The notes under the pieces: model-generated
The model's database searches: none
The model's input: only the letters and a program-made list of their open reading frames with translations
Told to the model about the DNA's origin: nothing
Assembly (NCBI GenBank): GCA_964633205.1
Contig: CAZWFN010000003.1
Location: 33,953-97,952 of the forward strand
Length of the DNA stretch: 64,000 nt
Direction: 5' to 3'
Source of the DNA: CAYVQE01 sp964633205
Lineage (GTDB): Bacteria; Myxococcota; B64-G9
Shown here: piece by piece, positions 1 to 8,766 of the stretch
Numbering within the stretch: position 1 is the stretch's first letter
Layout: each line of letters opens with the position of its first letter
Made by a program: the position numbers and the translations under genes

Positions 1-1415
1 TGCGGCTGCCAGCGCTTCTCCAGCGCGGCCTGCGAGACCACCCGGGTGCCGTCGGGCGCCCGGCCGCCGTTCATCTCGGTGATGACGTAGCGGGCCATCT
101 CGGCGGCCGAGGACCAGACGGCGCCGGAAGGGGCCACGTAGTCGACGAAGCGCTCGTGGTCCAGCGCGATGCGCTGGTGGCTGCCGTCCAGCGCCTGGGC
201 GTGCGGCCGGGCGTGGTTGGCATCGGCCACCGCCCGCTCCAGCGCCAGGGTGGTGCGCTGCATGCCCAGCGGCGCGAACACCCGCTGCCGCATCAGGTCG
301 CGGTAGGTCGCGCCGGGGCCGGCCTCGGGGTCCACCGCCAGGGCGGCCACGTAACCGCCGGCGGCCACCATGTGGTTCTGGTACTGGAAGGTCTCTTTGA
401 AACCGGTGCTGGGCTCCATCTGCGCCAGCTCGGCGAACACGTCGTCGGGGCCCTTGCCCTCGTACTCCAGGATCAGGGGCATGTCCTTGCGCGGCAGCCC
501 GGCGCAGGCGCAGACCAGGTGCTGCACTTCCAGCCGGGCGGCCAGCTCGGCGTCGCCCAGGGAGAACTTGGGGTAGACGGCCTGGACCTTGCGCTGCCAG
601 GCGAGTTCGCCGGCGTCGACCAGGCTGGCCATCATCAGGGTGGTCAGCGACTTGGTCACCGAGCCGATCATCATCAGCGTGTCGGCGTCGACCGCCGCCT
701 CCTCGCCCAGCCGGCGCACGCCGTAGCCTTTGGCATAGACCACCGCGCCGTCCTCGATCACCGCCAGCGCCAGCCCGGGCGTGCCGGTCTCGGCCAGCGC
801 CTCGGTGATGATGGCGTCGAGGGCCGCGGTCTCGCCGCGAACCGAAGCGGCTTCGACCCCGGACAGGTCTTGTTCCTCGGCGCCCGGTACCTCCATCGAG
901 CTGATGAAGGCGCGCATCTGCGCCGCCCGCTTGTCCAGCACCGGCGCGGTGGCGCGCACCAGGTGGACGTAGACGCGGTCACCGCCCTTGCGGGCTACCG
1001 CCTGGGCGATCAGCTCGGCCTCGTCGGCCACGTAGTTGCGCACCAGGAAGCCATCCCAGGGCGGGCTGGCCGGCGGCCGGCGGCTGCTGTCGACGCGGCC
1101 GGCGAAGTCCGGCGCCACCCGCGACCAGGCCGCGTCGATGGCCGCATCCAGCTCCAGATCGCCGAGCTCGACCAACCACAGGTCGAACTCGTCGCTGACC
1201 AGGCTGACCACCTCGCACTCGGCCACGGCGCTGAATCCGGCCGGAACCTCGAAGCTGAGTCCGCTGTCGGTGGTCAGCGCCCCCGGCCCCTGCACCCGCA
1301 GCGTGGTGCAGCCGGCCTCCATCCCCGGCCGCAGCGCACCCCGCTCCCCGGCGCAGCCCAGCGCCAAGGCCAGCGCACAGAATAAAAACAGTTTCGGTAG
1401 TGAACGGTGATGCAT
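1..1415 (-). CDS. Serine hydrolase lipoprotein, beta-lactamase (class C/PBP4*) family, 3' end outside window
   Basis: The gene reads leftward from an ATG at 1415, with GAGGGAG seven bases upstream, and is still open at base 1, so the C-terminus is missing. It begins with a lipoprotein signal peptide (Leu-rich core ending in the lipobox LALGC at about residue 21). After about 150 residues of unassigned N-terminal region comes a serine beta-lactamase-like domain. The SxxK nucleophile motif is visible in GSVTKSLT, and the second catalytic motif YxN is in QYQNHM. Family members hydrolyse beta-lactams, D-Ala peptides or ordinary esters, so the substrate cannot be given; resistance should not be assumed. 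The signal places it in the envelope. The amidase gene downstream of its promoter is also cell-wall directed, but it lies upstream in the same orientation with an 82-base gap. The family call is confident, the substrate is unknown. Confidence 0.85.
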   Translation of the reverse strand, partial: MHHRSLPKLFLFCALALALGCAGERGALRPGMEAGCTTLRVQGPGALTTDSGLSFEVPAGFSAVAECEVVSLVSDEFDLWLVELGDLELDAAIDAAWSRVAPDFAGRVDSSRRPPASPPWDGFLVRNYVADEAELIAQAVARKGGDRVYVHLVRATAPVLDKRAAQMRAFISSMEVPGAEEQDLSGVEAASVRGETAALDAIITEALAETGTPGLALAVIEDGAVVYAKGYGVRRLGEEAAVDADTLMMIGSVTKSLTTLMMASLVDAGELAWQRKVQAVYPKFSLGDAELAARLEVQHLVCACAGLPRKDMPLILEYEGKGPDDVFAELAQMEPSTGFKETFQYQNHMVAAGGYVAALAVDPEAGPGATYRDLMRQRVFAPLGMQRTTLALERAVADANHARPHAQALDGSHQRIALDHERFVDYVAPSGAVWSSAAEMARYVITEMNGGRAPDGTRVVSQAALEKRWQP

Positions 1416-1459
1416 GCTGGACTCCCTCCTCGACCCGATCCGCGATTCGGGTCCTCGGC

Positions 1460-1488
1460 AGTATACCGCGACCGCTGCTGTTGGCCAT
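1460..1488 (-). promoter_or_regulatory. Possible promoter of the serine hydrolase gene
   Basis: On the minus strand a good -10 TATACT (1465-1460) has ATGGCC 17 bases upstream (1488-1483). The spacing and -10 resemble the mntA promoter at 18262-18290 (TTGGCC/TATACT), but the -35 is weak. Confidence 0.35.
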
Positions 1489-1497
1489 GGCCCGTGG

Positions 1498-4431
1498 TTA
1501 GATGGACAGCGGGCGGCCGGCGTCGCGATGTCCTGCGGCGCGGCGGCGCCGGGCGGCCCGGGCCAGTCCGAGCAGGAAAAACCCGCAGCCGCCCGCGCCC
1601 GGGGCGCTGCTGCTGGAACAGCCGCAGCCGCCGCCCCCGCCGCCGGCCGGCGCACCGCCGTCGCCGCTGCCGCCGTCGTCGCCGCCCTCGGCCCGCTGCG
1701 GGTCGCTGCCGCGGGCGTACTCCTCGGCGTTGCTCAGCCCGTCGCCGTCCGGGTCGGCGTCGGCCGAGGGTTGCAGCGGGTCGGTGCCGTGGTGGTGCTC
1801 CCAGGCGTCGGGCAGGCCGTCGCCGTCGTAGTCGTCGGGCCGCAGCTCGGGCAACAGGAAGGCCAAGGCCAGGTCGGCCAGCCGGCTGCGGGCGGCCGGC
1901 TCGACGATGGTCTCCAGCGGAAAGCCCAGCAGCAGGCTGCGGCCGGGGTCGCGCTGCCAGGCCACCGCCGCCCCGGCGCCGTTGTCGTAGACCAGCACCT
2001 GCTCGCCGCCGGCCGGCTCGAGCACGTCGGGATACTCCACCGGGTAGATGCCGGCTGCGCCGTCGTCGAAGGCCAGCGCGCCCAGCGCGGCGAAGGCGCC
2101 GGCGCCCGCGGCGGCGAAGGTCTCGGCATCGTCGGCCGCGTAGCGGGCGCCGAAGCTGGCGGCGAAGAAGGCGCTGTCGGCGCCGTCGCCGCGCTCGACC
2201 AGGTCCCAGCCGATCTCGGCGCCGCTGGCCAGCAGGGCGCCGCCGCTGTCCAGGTAGGCGCGCACGGCGGCCTGCTCGTCGGCGGCGAAGGTCTCGTCAG
2301 CGGTCGACTCCTCGCCCAGGATCCAGACCGCCGCGGCGTAGTCGGCCAGGGCCACCCGGCCGTCGGCCACGCACTCGTTGGCGGCGAAGTCGAGGTAGAT
2401 GGGCTGCTCCAGCCCGGCCACGGCCTGGGCATGGGCCCAGGCCTGGTCGCGGCGGTTGCGCCAGTCGCCGATGAAGGCGTCCTGGCGGTCGAAGCCCGCC
2501 ACCAGCAGCACATCGGCCGGGCAGCCGTGGCCGCGGTAGCGCGCCGCGGCCAGCTCCGAGGGCGGGCCCTCGCCGCCGGCGTTGAGCGCCGCCACCTGCA
2601 CCGCCACCAGCTGGCCGGGCACGGCCGCGTCGATGTGCAGCTCGGTCTGCTCGACCACCGCCCCCGGGCCCAGCGCCCGGGTGTCCAGGCCCCAGCGCAC
2701 CCGGTAGCCGCTGGCGCCGGCCACCGGCTGCCAGCTGGCCCGCAGGCCGCCGCCGGCGGCGTGGACCAGGCTGAGCCCCCGCGGCCGCTCGGCCGGCAGC
2801 AGGGTGGCCGCGGGGTCGAAAAAGCGCACCAGCCCGGCGTACAGGGCGTAGCCCAGCCAGCGGCGGAAACGCGGATCCTGCAGCGCCTGGTTGTCGGGCA
2901 TGCGCATCTCGGGCCCGGCCCGTTCCACGCCGTCGTGGAAGGCCGACTCGACCAGCGCGCCCGGGATGCTGTCCAGCACGCGCATCTCGCCGAAGTTGGC
3001 CACCAGCCGGCCGCGGTCGCGCCAGTTGGGATCCCAGCGGTCGCGAAGCGTGTCGATGATGGCCTGGTGCAGCGCGCGCTGCAGCGCGTCCGAGCCGGGC
3101 GGATCGTCGCACCGGGCCGGGTCCGGCGCGGCCGAGTGGTCGGGGTAGTCGAGGCAGCTGAAGCGGTAGGTCGAGGTGCCCGAGGCGGCGCTGGTGCTGC
3201 CGCCCGAGGCGTTGGAGTGCAGCGACAGGTAGGCGTCGGCGCCCTGCCACTCGGCATAGGCCGGCCGCACGGTCACGTCCGAGCCGGTCGCTGCCCAGTC
3301 GGGCAGGCCCAGATAGGGCAGGCCCAGCAGGGCGTTCATCATCCAGCGCGGCTTGTTCGCCGGCTGGTCCGCCACCGGCTGCTCGTCGAAGCCGCCGCCC
3401 AGGCGCACCGCATCGGCGATCAGGTATTGGCCCGGCTCGGCCCCCGGGCCGGCGCTGAGCTCCAGCGCGCCGCCCTTGGTGCCGAAGCGCCAGCGGCCCA
3501 GGTGGATCCAGCGCGAGCCGTTTTGGCGCTGGTCGAGCTGCAGCACGGCGGTGCCGCCGCGGTGGTGGATGCGCACGCGGGCGGCGGCCACCCGGTTGTC
3601 GCCGGCCACCTGCCACAGCGAGACCCAGTAGCGGCCGGGGACATCGGGTTCCAGCGGAAACAGCAGCCGGCCGGGCTGTTCGGCCGGCAGCACCCGGTAG
3701 TCGTCGCCGAGGCCGCCCGGGCTGTCGCCGGGCTGCCATGGCCCCTGGGCGATCACGGCCGCATCATCGGCCTCGACGACGCGTTCGAAGCTGGACGGGT
3801 CGCGCTCGCGCACCGACCAGACGCTGGCCCCGGCGCGCAGCAGGTGCGGGATCAGGTAGCGGTTGACGATCTGGGCGTTGGACAGATCCTCGATGATGCC
3901 CAGGCAGGTGGTGCAGCCGGGCAGGTCGATCAGCGGCCGCTGGAAGCGCCAGCCGCCGTCGTAGCTCCAACCGTGGCCCGGGCTGAGCGCGATGGTGCGC
4001 CCCAGCAGGCTGCCGCCGTAGGGCAGCGCCTCGGGTGGCAGGCCGCGCAGCACCCGTTCGGGCGGCGGGCGGCCGCGGGCCCGCAGCGCGGCGATGACCG
4101 CCGCCTCGCGCGGATCGCGCAGCAGGCTCCACAGCGGCCGCCGCCGGCCGCCGCGCTCGACCAGCAGCTCGATGCCGGCCAGCCCGGGCCGCACGCCGCG
4201 GCCGGCCCACAGCAGGTCGCGCACCAGGTCCTCGCGCGCCAGCTCGCGGCCGCGCAGCTGTTCGATCGCGCCGTCGAGCACCAGCCGCAGCACGCCGCGG
4301 TCGACCTCGACCGCGACCAGCTCCACCCCGGTGGGCAGCTCGGCCCGCAGCGCCGCGTCCAGCGTCCCGGCTCGTGCCGGGCCGGTGCACAGGGCCAACA
4401 GCAGCAGGCTGCTCAATCCGATGCGGGTCAT
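1498..4431 (-). CDS. Exported N-acetylmuramoyl-L-alanine amidase (Amidase_3) with Golvesin-like, FnIII and EF-hand-like regions and a MYXO-CTERM-like tail
   Basis: This is a 977-residue secreted protein with a signal peptide ending near AGT (residue 22). Zinc amidase signatures are split by an insertion: SPGHG (H153), E181, H405 in YLSLHSNAS, and the catalytic Glu in ALVESAFHD (E495). Amidase_3 enzymes cut the MurNAc-L-Ala bond of peptidoglycan. The insert at roughly 230-350 (RYWVSLWQVAGDN, then YLIADAVRLGGG) looks like a Golvesin/Xly-type carbohydrate-binding beta-sandwich. An FnIII-like domain follows at about 550-632, then an unassigned Rossmann-like segment, then Asp-rich EF-hand/thrombospondin-3-like repeats (DYDGDGLPDAWEHHHGTDP). 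The C-terminus has a Gly/Cys run (GGGGGGCGCSSSS), a hydrophobic patch and an Arg cluster, like MYXO-CTERM surface-sorting tails. It sits 18 bases downstream of the membrane-protein gene starting at 5580, probably as an operon. A catalytic domain interrupted by a binding module is unusual. Confidence 0.88.
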   Translation of the reverse strand: MTRIGLSSLLLLALCTGPARAGTLDAALRAELPTGVELVAVEVDRGVLRLVLDGAIEQLRGRELAREDLVRDLLWAGRGVRPGLAGIELLVERGGRRRPLWSLLRDPREAAVIAALRARGRPPPERVLRGLPPEALPYGGSLLGRTIALSPGHGWSYDGGWRFQRPLIDLPGCTTCLGIIEDLSNAQIVNRYLIPHLLRAGASVWSVRERDPSSFERVVEADDAAVIAQGPWQPGDSPGGLGDDYRVLPAEQPGRLLFPLEPDVPGRYWVSLWQVAGDNRVAAARVRIHHRGGTAVLQLDQRQNGSRWIHLGRWRFGTKGGALELSAGPGAEPGQYLIADAVRLGGGFDEQPVADQPANKPRWMMNALLGLPYLGLPDWAATGSDVTVRPAYAEWQGADAYLSLHSNASGGSTSAASGTSTYRFSCLDYPDHSAAPDPARCDDPPGSDALQRALHQAIIDTLRDRWDPNWRDRGRLVANFGEMRVLDSIPGALVESAFHDGVERAGPEMRMPDNQALQDPRFRRWLGYALYAGLVRFFDPAATLLPAERPRGLSLVHAAGGGLRASWQPVAGASGYRVRWGLDTRALGPGAVVEQTELHIDAAVPGQLVAVQVAALNAGGEGPPSELAAARYRGHGCPADVLLVAGFDRQDAFIGDWRNRRDQAWAHAQAVAGLEQPIYLDFAANECVADGRVALADYAAAVWILGEESTADETFAADEQAAVRAYLDSGGALLASGAEIGWDLVERGDGADSAFFAASFGARYAADDAETFAAAGAGAFAALGALAFDDGAAGIYPVEYPDVLEPAGGEQVLVYDNGAGAAVAWQRDPGRSLLLGFPLETIVEPAARSRLADLALAFLLPELRPDDYDGDGLPDAWEHHHGTDPLQPSADADPDGDGLSNAEEYARGSDPQRAEGGDDGGSGDGGAPAGGGGGGCGCSSSSAPGAGGCGFFLLGLARAARRRRAAGHRDAGRPLSI

Positions 4432-4449
4432 GCTTTTTCCGCCGCGGCC

Positions 4450-5580
4450 TCAGGCCCGTCCGCCGCGGCGGTCCAGCAGCGCGAGCAGGGCGCGACCGGC
4501 GTCGGCGCTGAGCACGTAGTCGACCGTGCCGACCTTCTTGGCCGCGTCCGCCGGGGCCTGGCTGGGATCGCGCACGCCCAGGGTCAGCTTTTTGCCGGCG
4601 CGGTCGTGCAGGCGTACCGCCGGGCCCTGGTTGTGGCTGCCGTAGCGGCTCGAGGTGCGCCACAGCAGGGGCGTGGGCTCCGCGGCCGGCAGCTCGACGC
4701 GGAAGCGCTCGACCCCGCCGCGCTCGAGCGCGACGGTCTGGTCAGACAGCCGCAGCTGGCTTCTGCCCCGGCCGCGGCGGAACAGGAAGAAGATCACCGC
4801 GGCCGGCAGGCCGATGCCCAACACGGACGCGACCACGCCGACGGTGGTGGCGTCGGCGCCGCCGGCGTCGCGCAGCAGCGACTGGGCCACAGCGCCGAGG
4901 ATGCCGACGAACACGACCGCGCCGAAGCTCAGCGCCACCATCTTGAACACGTTGCGGCTCGGGTCGGCCACCGCATCGAAGACCTGCTCGCCGGCCGCGG
5001 CCGGCCGGGCGGGCGCGGCAGCGGCCGGCGCCCGGCGCGCCGGCTGCAGCCCGCGCGTCTGCAGCGCCTCGATCAGCTCGCGGAAGGCGTCGCCTGCCAG
5101 CGCGTAATCGAAGCGGTAGCGGCTGCTGTCGGCCGCGTCGTAGCGCTCGGCCGCCAGCTCCACGCCGCTGCCCAGCAGGGTGACGCTCTGCTCGTCGCGC
5201 GACGAGCGCAGCCGGCACAGCGAGCCCATGTACTGGCCGCCGGCGAACAGCTTGCCCAGCGACAGTCGCAGATCGGCCAGCGGCAGCTCGCGCCGGCCGC
5301 GCTTGTCGCTGATCGACAGCCGGTCGCCCTCCAGCGCGATGCGCCCGCCGCCGCGGCGGGTGAGCAGCAGCGGTACGATGATCGCCAGCAGCACCACCGG
5401 ACCGATGATGAAGGGCAGGATGCGCTGCAGACCGCCGCCGCTATCGGCGTCGATCACACCGCTGGCGAACAGCACCCCCACCAGCGCCCCGCCGAGCACG
5501 AGCACCAGCACCAGCCCGATGATCCACTTGCCCCCGCCGCCGAACCCCGCGTGCGCCTGCCAGCTCTTGTCCTCGCCCAT
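4450..5580 (-). CDS. Integral membrane protein of unknown function (376 aa)
   Basis: Start at ATG 5580 (MGEDKSWQAHAG), chosen because GGGGAG lies about seven bases upstream; an ATG two codons earlier at 5586 overlaps that site. Four hydrophobic segments are visible: two adjacent ones near the N-terminus (after KWIIG and after LQRILPF), and a second pair around residues 185-245 (KMVALSFGAVV..., TVGVVASVLG...). Between the pairs is a soluble region of about 110 residues with an alternating beta pattern (EGDRLSISDKRGRRELPLA), and a similar soluble module follows the second pair. The architecture is therefore two copies of hairpin plus soluble domain, suggesting internal duplication of a PH-like or membrane-associated fold. 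I do not recognise the family. It is the first gene of a minus-strand pair with the amidase. Confidence 0.75.
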   Translation of the reverse strand: MGEDKSWQAHAGFGGGGKWIIGLVLVLVLGGALVGVLFASGVIDADSGGGLQRILPFIIGPVVLLAIIVPLLLTRRGGGRIALEGDRLSISDKRGRRELPLADLRLSLGKLFAGGQYMGSLCRLRSSRDEQSVTLLGSGVELAAERYDAADSSRYRFDYALAGDAFRELIEALQTRGLQPARRAPAAAAPARPAAAGEQVFDAVADPSRNVFKMVALSFGAVVFVGILGAVAQSLLRDAGGADATTVGVVASVLGIGLPAAVIFFLFRRGRGRSQLRLSDQTVALERGGVERFRVELPAAEPTPLLWRTSSRYGSHNQGPAVRLHDRAGKKLTLGVRDPSQAPADAAKKVGTVDYVLSADAGRALLALLDRRGGRA

Positions 5581-5955
5581 CGGCATCTCCCCTCGCCGCG
5601 CCATATGGCAGTCCCGGCCCGGCCGCGCTCGGCGGCGGGACCCGGGGCTAGAGTGTAGTACAATCGTCCCGGTGATGCATGCCGATCCGCGCTGGTTGCA
5701 GGTGATCGCTTGGGCGGCCGTTGCCGGACTGGGCTCCGGTTGGTCGGGCTGCCGCGGCGGCCTCTCGTTCTGAGTGGCTCGAAACGCGCCCCTGGGGCGC
5801 GTCCCTCCCGGCTCAGATGGAATCGGTTGCGGGCGGTGGGCGCCCGCGCCCGCTCGCGGCCCCCGGCCGCCGGCGGCGGTGGTGGCACACGGCTTGCTTG
5901 ATCGTGCGCCGGAAGTGGAGCCGGAGACCGCAAACCGCGACCAGGAGGTGCGATC
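5581..5955. other. Divergent intergenic region (375 bp)
   Basis: This region lies between the divergent genes at 5580 (minus) and 5956 (plus). It holds the sigma-54-type site at 5883-5897 and an AT-richer stretch around 5651-5665 (GTAGTACAAT) that may carry a second start site. Otherwise it is GC-rich with no open frame I would trust; the long frames crossing it are shadows of flanking genes. Confidence 0.6.
5883..5897 (+). promoter_or_regulatory. Sigma-54 (RpoN) -24/-12 promoter
   Basis: TGGCACACGGCTTGC matches the sigma-54 consensus TGGCAC-N5-TTGC exactly, with the invariant GG and GC dinucleotides correctly spaced. Transcription would start near 5909, giving a leader of about 47 bases before the GTG at 5956. 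The following genes are the CMD-family protein, ppsA and the H+-ATPase, in the same direction. Enhancer-binding-protein sites would be expected upstream, but I cannot define one. Confidence 0.65.
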
Positions 5956-6300
5956 GTGAAGGACTACCCTCAGCACTACCAGGAGCTGCAGCAGCGCATG
6001 GGCCAGCTGGGCAAGGAGCTGCCCGAGGCCATGAAGTCGTTCATGGGCCTGCACCAGTGCGCGACCCGCGAAGGGGACATCTCGTGCAAGTTCAAGGAGC
6101 TGATCGCGCTGGGGATCGCGGTGACGGTGCGCTGCGACGGCTGCATCGCCTTCCACGTCCACGATGCGCTGGAGGCCGGCGCCAGCCGGGCCGAGATCGC
6201 CGAGACGCTGGGGGTGGCGGTGCTGATGGGCGGCGGCCCGGCGGTGGTCTACGCCTGCGAGGCGCTCGAGGCGCTCGAGCAGTTCGAAAAGCAGCGCTAG
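5956..6300 (+). CDS. Carboxymuconolactone decarboxylase (AhpD-like) family protein
   Basis: A 114-residue protein with a GTG start at 5956, supported by AGGAGG seven bases upstream. The CMD fold signature is clear: helical N-terminus, then KFKELIALGIAVTVRC with C60-D-G-C63 and H67 (CxxCxxxH). In AhpD-like proteins this is the redox-active pair used in alkylhydroperoxidase-type reduction. The true substrate of this subgroup is often unknown, and the decarboxylase name does not imply aromatic catabolism here. It is the first gene behind the sigma-54 site and lies 87 bases before ppsA, so a redox or peroxide-protective role in that unit is a reasonable inference. Confidence 0.9.
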   Translation: MKDYPQHYQELQQRMGQLGKELPEAMKSFMGLHQCATREGDISCKFKELIALGIAVTVRCDGCIAFHVHDALEAGASRAEIAETLGVAVLMGGGPAVVYACEALEALEQFEKQR

Positions 6301-6387
6301 GGCGCTCGCGCTCGCGCTGCTGGAATCGTCGCCGCAGACCCGCAAGCCCGGGCCGGCGACCGCCGGGCCCGCAGGAAGGACCGTGCC

Positions 6388-8748
6388 ATGGCCTACGTGC
6401 GCTGGTTGGAGGAGCTGGACAAGGACGACACCGCCCAGGTGGGCGGCAAGAACGCTTCGCTGGGCGAGATGATCGGCGCCCTGCGCCAGCAGGGCGTGCG
6501 CGTGCCCGGCGGCTTCGCCACCACGGCCGCGGCCTACCGCGCCTTTTTGGAGCACAACCAGCTCGAAGATCGCCTGGCCGAGCTGCTGTCCGGGCTCGAT
6601 GACGGCCGGCCGCTGGCCGAGGTGGGCCGCGAAGTGCGGCGCACCTTGCGCGACGGCCGCTTCCCGGACGAGATCGCCGAGCCCATCCGCGAGGCCTACG
6701 CCGAGCTGTCGCAGCGCAACGAGACCGACGAGGTGGCGGTGGCGGTGCGCTCCTCGGCCACCGCCGAGGACCTGCCCCAGGCCAGCTTCGCCGGCCAGCA
6801 GGAGACCTTTCTCAACGTGCGCGGCGCCGCCGACCTGCTGGAGGCCTGCCGCGACTGCTACGCCTCGCTGTTCACCGACCGGGCCATCGCCTACCGCCGC
6901 GAGCAGGGCTTCGACCACCTGCAGGTGGCCCTGTCGGTGGGAGTGCAGAAGATGGTGCGCTCCGACAAGGGCGGCGCCGGGGTGATGTTCTCGATCGACA
7001 CCGACTCGGGCTTTCCCCAGCTGGTGGTGATCAACGCCGCCTGGGGCCTGGGTGAGCTGGTGGTCCAGGGCACGGTCAACCCGGACGAGTACGCCGTGTT
7101 CAAACCCGCGCTGGAGCGCGAGGGCACCGTGCCCATCGTGCGCAAGCACTGCGGCGCCAAGGAGAAGAAGATGGTCTATGCCGCCGGCGGCAGCGCCAAC
7201 ACGCGCACCGTGGACACCCCGGCCCGCCAGGCGCGCGCCTATGTGCTGTCCGAGGCGGACATCCTCGAGCTGGCCCGCTGGGCGGTGGCCATCGAGCGCC
7301 ACTACGAGCAGCCGATGGACATGGAGTGGGCCCGCGACGGCGAGACCGGCGAGCTGTACTGCGTCCAGGCCCGGCCGGAGACGGTGCAGTCGCAGAAGGC
7401 GGCCGGGGCGCTGCAGACCTACCGCCTGAGCGAACGGGGCCGGGTGCTGGTCGAGGGCCTGGCCGTGGGCGAGGCCATCGCCGCCGGGCCGGTCAAGGTG
7501 CTGGGCGGGCCCGACGAGATGGATCGCTTCTCGGCCGGCGACGTGCTGGTGACCGATCGCACCGATCCGGACTGGGTGCCGATCATGAAGCAGGCCGCGG
7601 CCATCGTCACCGACCACGGCGGGCGCACCAGCCACGCCGCCATCGTCAGCCGCGAGCTGGGCCTGCCGGCCATCGTGGGCGCCGGCGATGCGGTCGAGCG
7701 GCTGGACGACGGGCAGCAGGTGACCATCTCCTGCGCCGAGGGCGAGACCGGCCGGGTCTACGACGGCGAGCTGGAGTTCGAGCAGCGCCAGATCGATCTG
7801 GCCGAGCTGCCGGCCGCCCCGGTGCGGTTGATGATCAACGCCGCCAACCCGGAGGCGGCGGTGCGCTGGTGGCGGCTGCCGGTGGCCGGCATCGGGCTGG
7901 CCCGGTTGGAGTTCGTCATCAACAACGTGATCAAGATCCATCCGCTGGCGCTGACCCGCTTCGACCAGCTCGAGTCGGACGCGGATCGCGAGCGCATCGC
8001 CGAGATCACCCGCGGCTACCGGGACAAGACGGCCTACTTCGTCGAGCACCTGGCCCGCGGCATCGCCGCGCTGGCCGCCACCCAGCACCCCGACCCGGTC
8101 ATCGTGCGGCTGAGCGATTTCAAGACCAACGAGTACGCCGCGCTGATCGGCGGGGCCGGCTTCGAGCCCCACGAGGAAAACCCCATGCTCGGCTTCCGCG
8201 GCGTGTCGCGCTACACCAGCGACGCCTACCGCGACGGCTTCGAGCTGGAGTGCCGGGCGCTGGTGCGGGCCCGCGAGGAGCTGGGCCTGGACAACGTGGC
8301 CGTGATGCTGCCCTTCGTGCGCACCCCCGAGGAGGCCGACCGGGTGATCGCGGTGCTGGCCGACAACGGGCTGCGCCGCGGCGAGGCCGGGCTGAAGCTG
8401 TACATGATGTGCGAGGTGCCCTCCAACGTGCTGCTGGCCGAGCAGTTCGCCGAGCGCTTCGACGGCTTCTCCATCGGCAGCAACGATCTGACCCAGCTGG
8501 TGCTGGGGGTGGACCGCGACTCCGAGGAGCTCAGCGCGCTGTTCGACGAACGCCACCCGGCGGTCGAGCGCGCCATCGCCCAGGTGATCGAGCGCGCCCA
8601 CCAGCACGACTGCACGGTGGGCATCTGCGGCCAGGCCCCCAGCGACTACCCGGACTTCGCCCGCTTTCTGGTCGACGCCGGCATCGACTCGATCTCGCTC
8701 AACCCCGACAGCGTGATCGACGTGATCGAGCACCTGGCCGCGGATTGA
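6388..8748 (+). CDS. ppsA: Phosphoenolpyruvate synthase
   Basis: A 786-residue PEP synthase, near the usual length (about 790). It converts pyruvate, ATP and water to PEP, AMP and phosphate in the cytoplasm, the entry step to gluconeogenesis from C3 compounds. The N-terminal ATP/pyruvate-binding domain starts with VGGKNASLGEMI and contains AVRSSATAEDLPQASFAGQQ. The swivelling phosphohistidine domain has DHGGRTSHAA with H416. The C-terminal TIM barrel contains GFRGVSRY, the SIGSNDLTQL strand and a GICGQAPSD loop carrying the catalytic Cys. The ATG start has GCAGGAAGG upstream. It lies between the CMD protein and the H+-ATPase with short gaps (87 and 18 bases), so the three are probably co-transcribed. 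Confidence 0.97.
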   Translation: MAYVRWLEELDKDDTAQVGGKNASLGEMIGALRQQGVRVPGGFATTAAAYRAFLEHNQLEDRLAELLSGLDDGRPLAEVGREVRRTLRDGRFPDEIAEPIREAYAELSQRNETDEVAVAVRSSATAEDLPQASFAGQQETFLNVRGAADLLEACRDCYASLFTDRAIAYRREQGFDHLQVALSVGVQKMVRSDKGGAGVMFSIDTDSGFPQLVVINAAWGLGELVVQGTVNPDEYAVFKPALEREGTVPIVRKHCGAKEKKMVYAAGGSANTRTVDTPARQARAYVLSEADILELARWAVAIERHYEQPMDMEWARDGETGELYCVQARPETVQSQKAAGALQTYRLSERGRVLVEGLAVGEAIAAGPVKVLGGPDEMDRFSAGDVLVTDRTDPDWVPIMKQAAAIVTDHGGRTSHAAIVSRELGLPAIVGAGDAVERLDDGQQVTISCAEGETGRVYDGELEFEQRQIDLAELPAAPVRLMINAANPEAAVRWWRLPVAGIGLARLEFVINNVIKIHPLALTRFDQLESDADRERIAEITRGYRDKTAYFVEHLARGIAALAATQHPDPVIVRLSDFKTNEYAALIGGAGFEPHEENPMLGFRGVSRYTSDAYRDGFELECRALVRAREELGLDNVAVMLPFVRTPEEADRVIAVLADNGLRRGEAGLKLYMMCEVPSNVLLAEQFAERFDGFSIGSNDLTQLVLGVDRDSEELSALFDERHPAVERAIAQVIERAHQHDCTVGICGQAPSDYPDFARFLVDAGIDSISLNPDSVIDVIEHLAAD

Positions 8749-8766
8749 GCCACGGGGCGGACCGCC

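Noticed and set aside
1414..5658. A plus-strand frame of 1414 codons opposite the amidase and membrane protein
   Set aside because: Gln/Ala/Gly-rich antisense translation without domains; the minus-strand genes have motifs, signals and ribosome sites.
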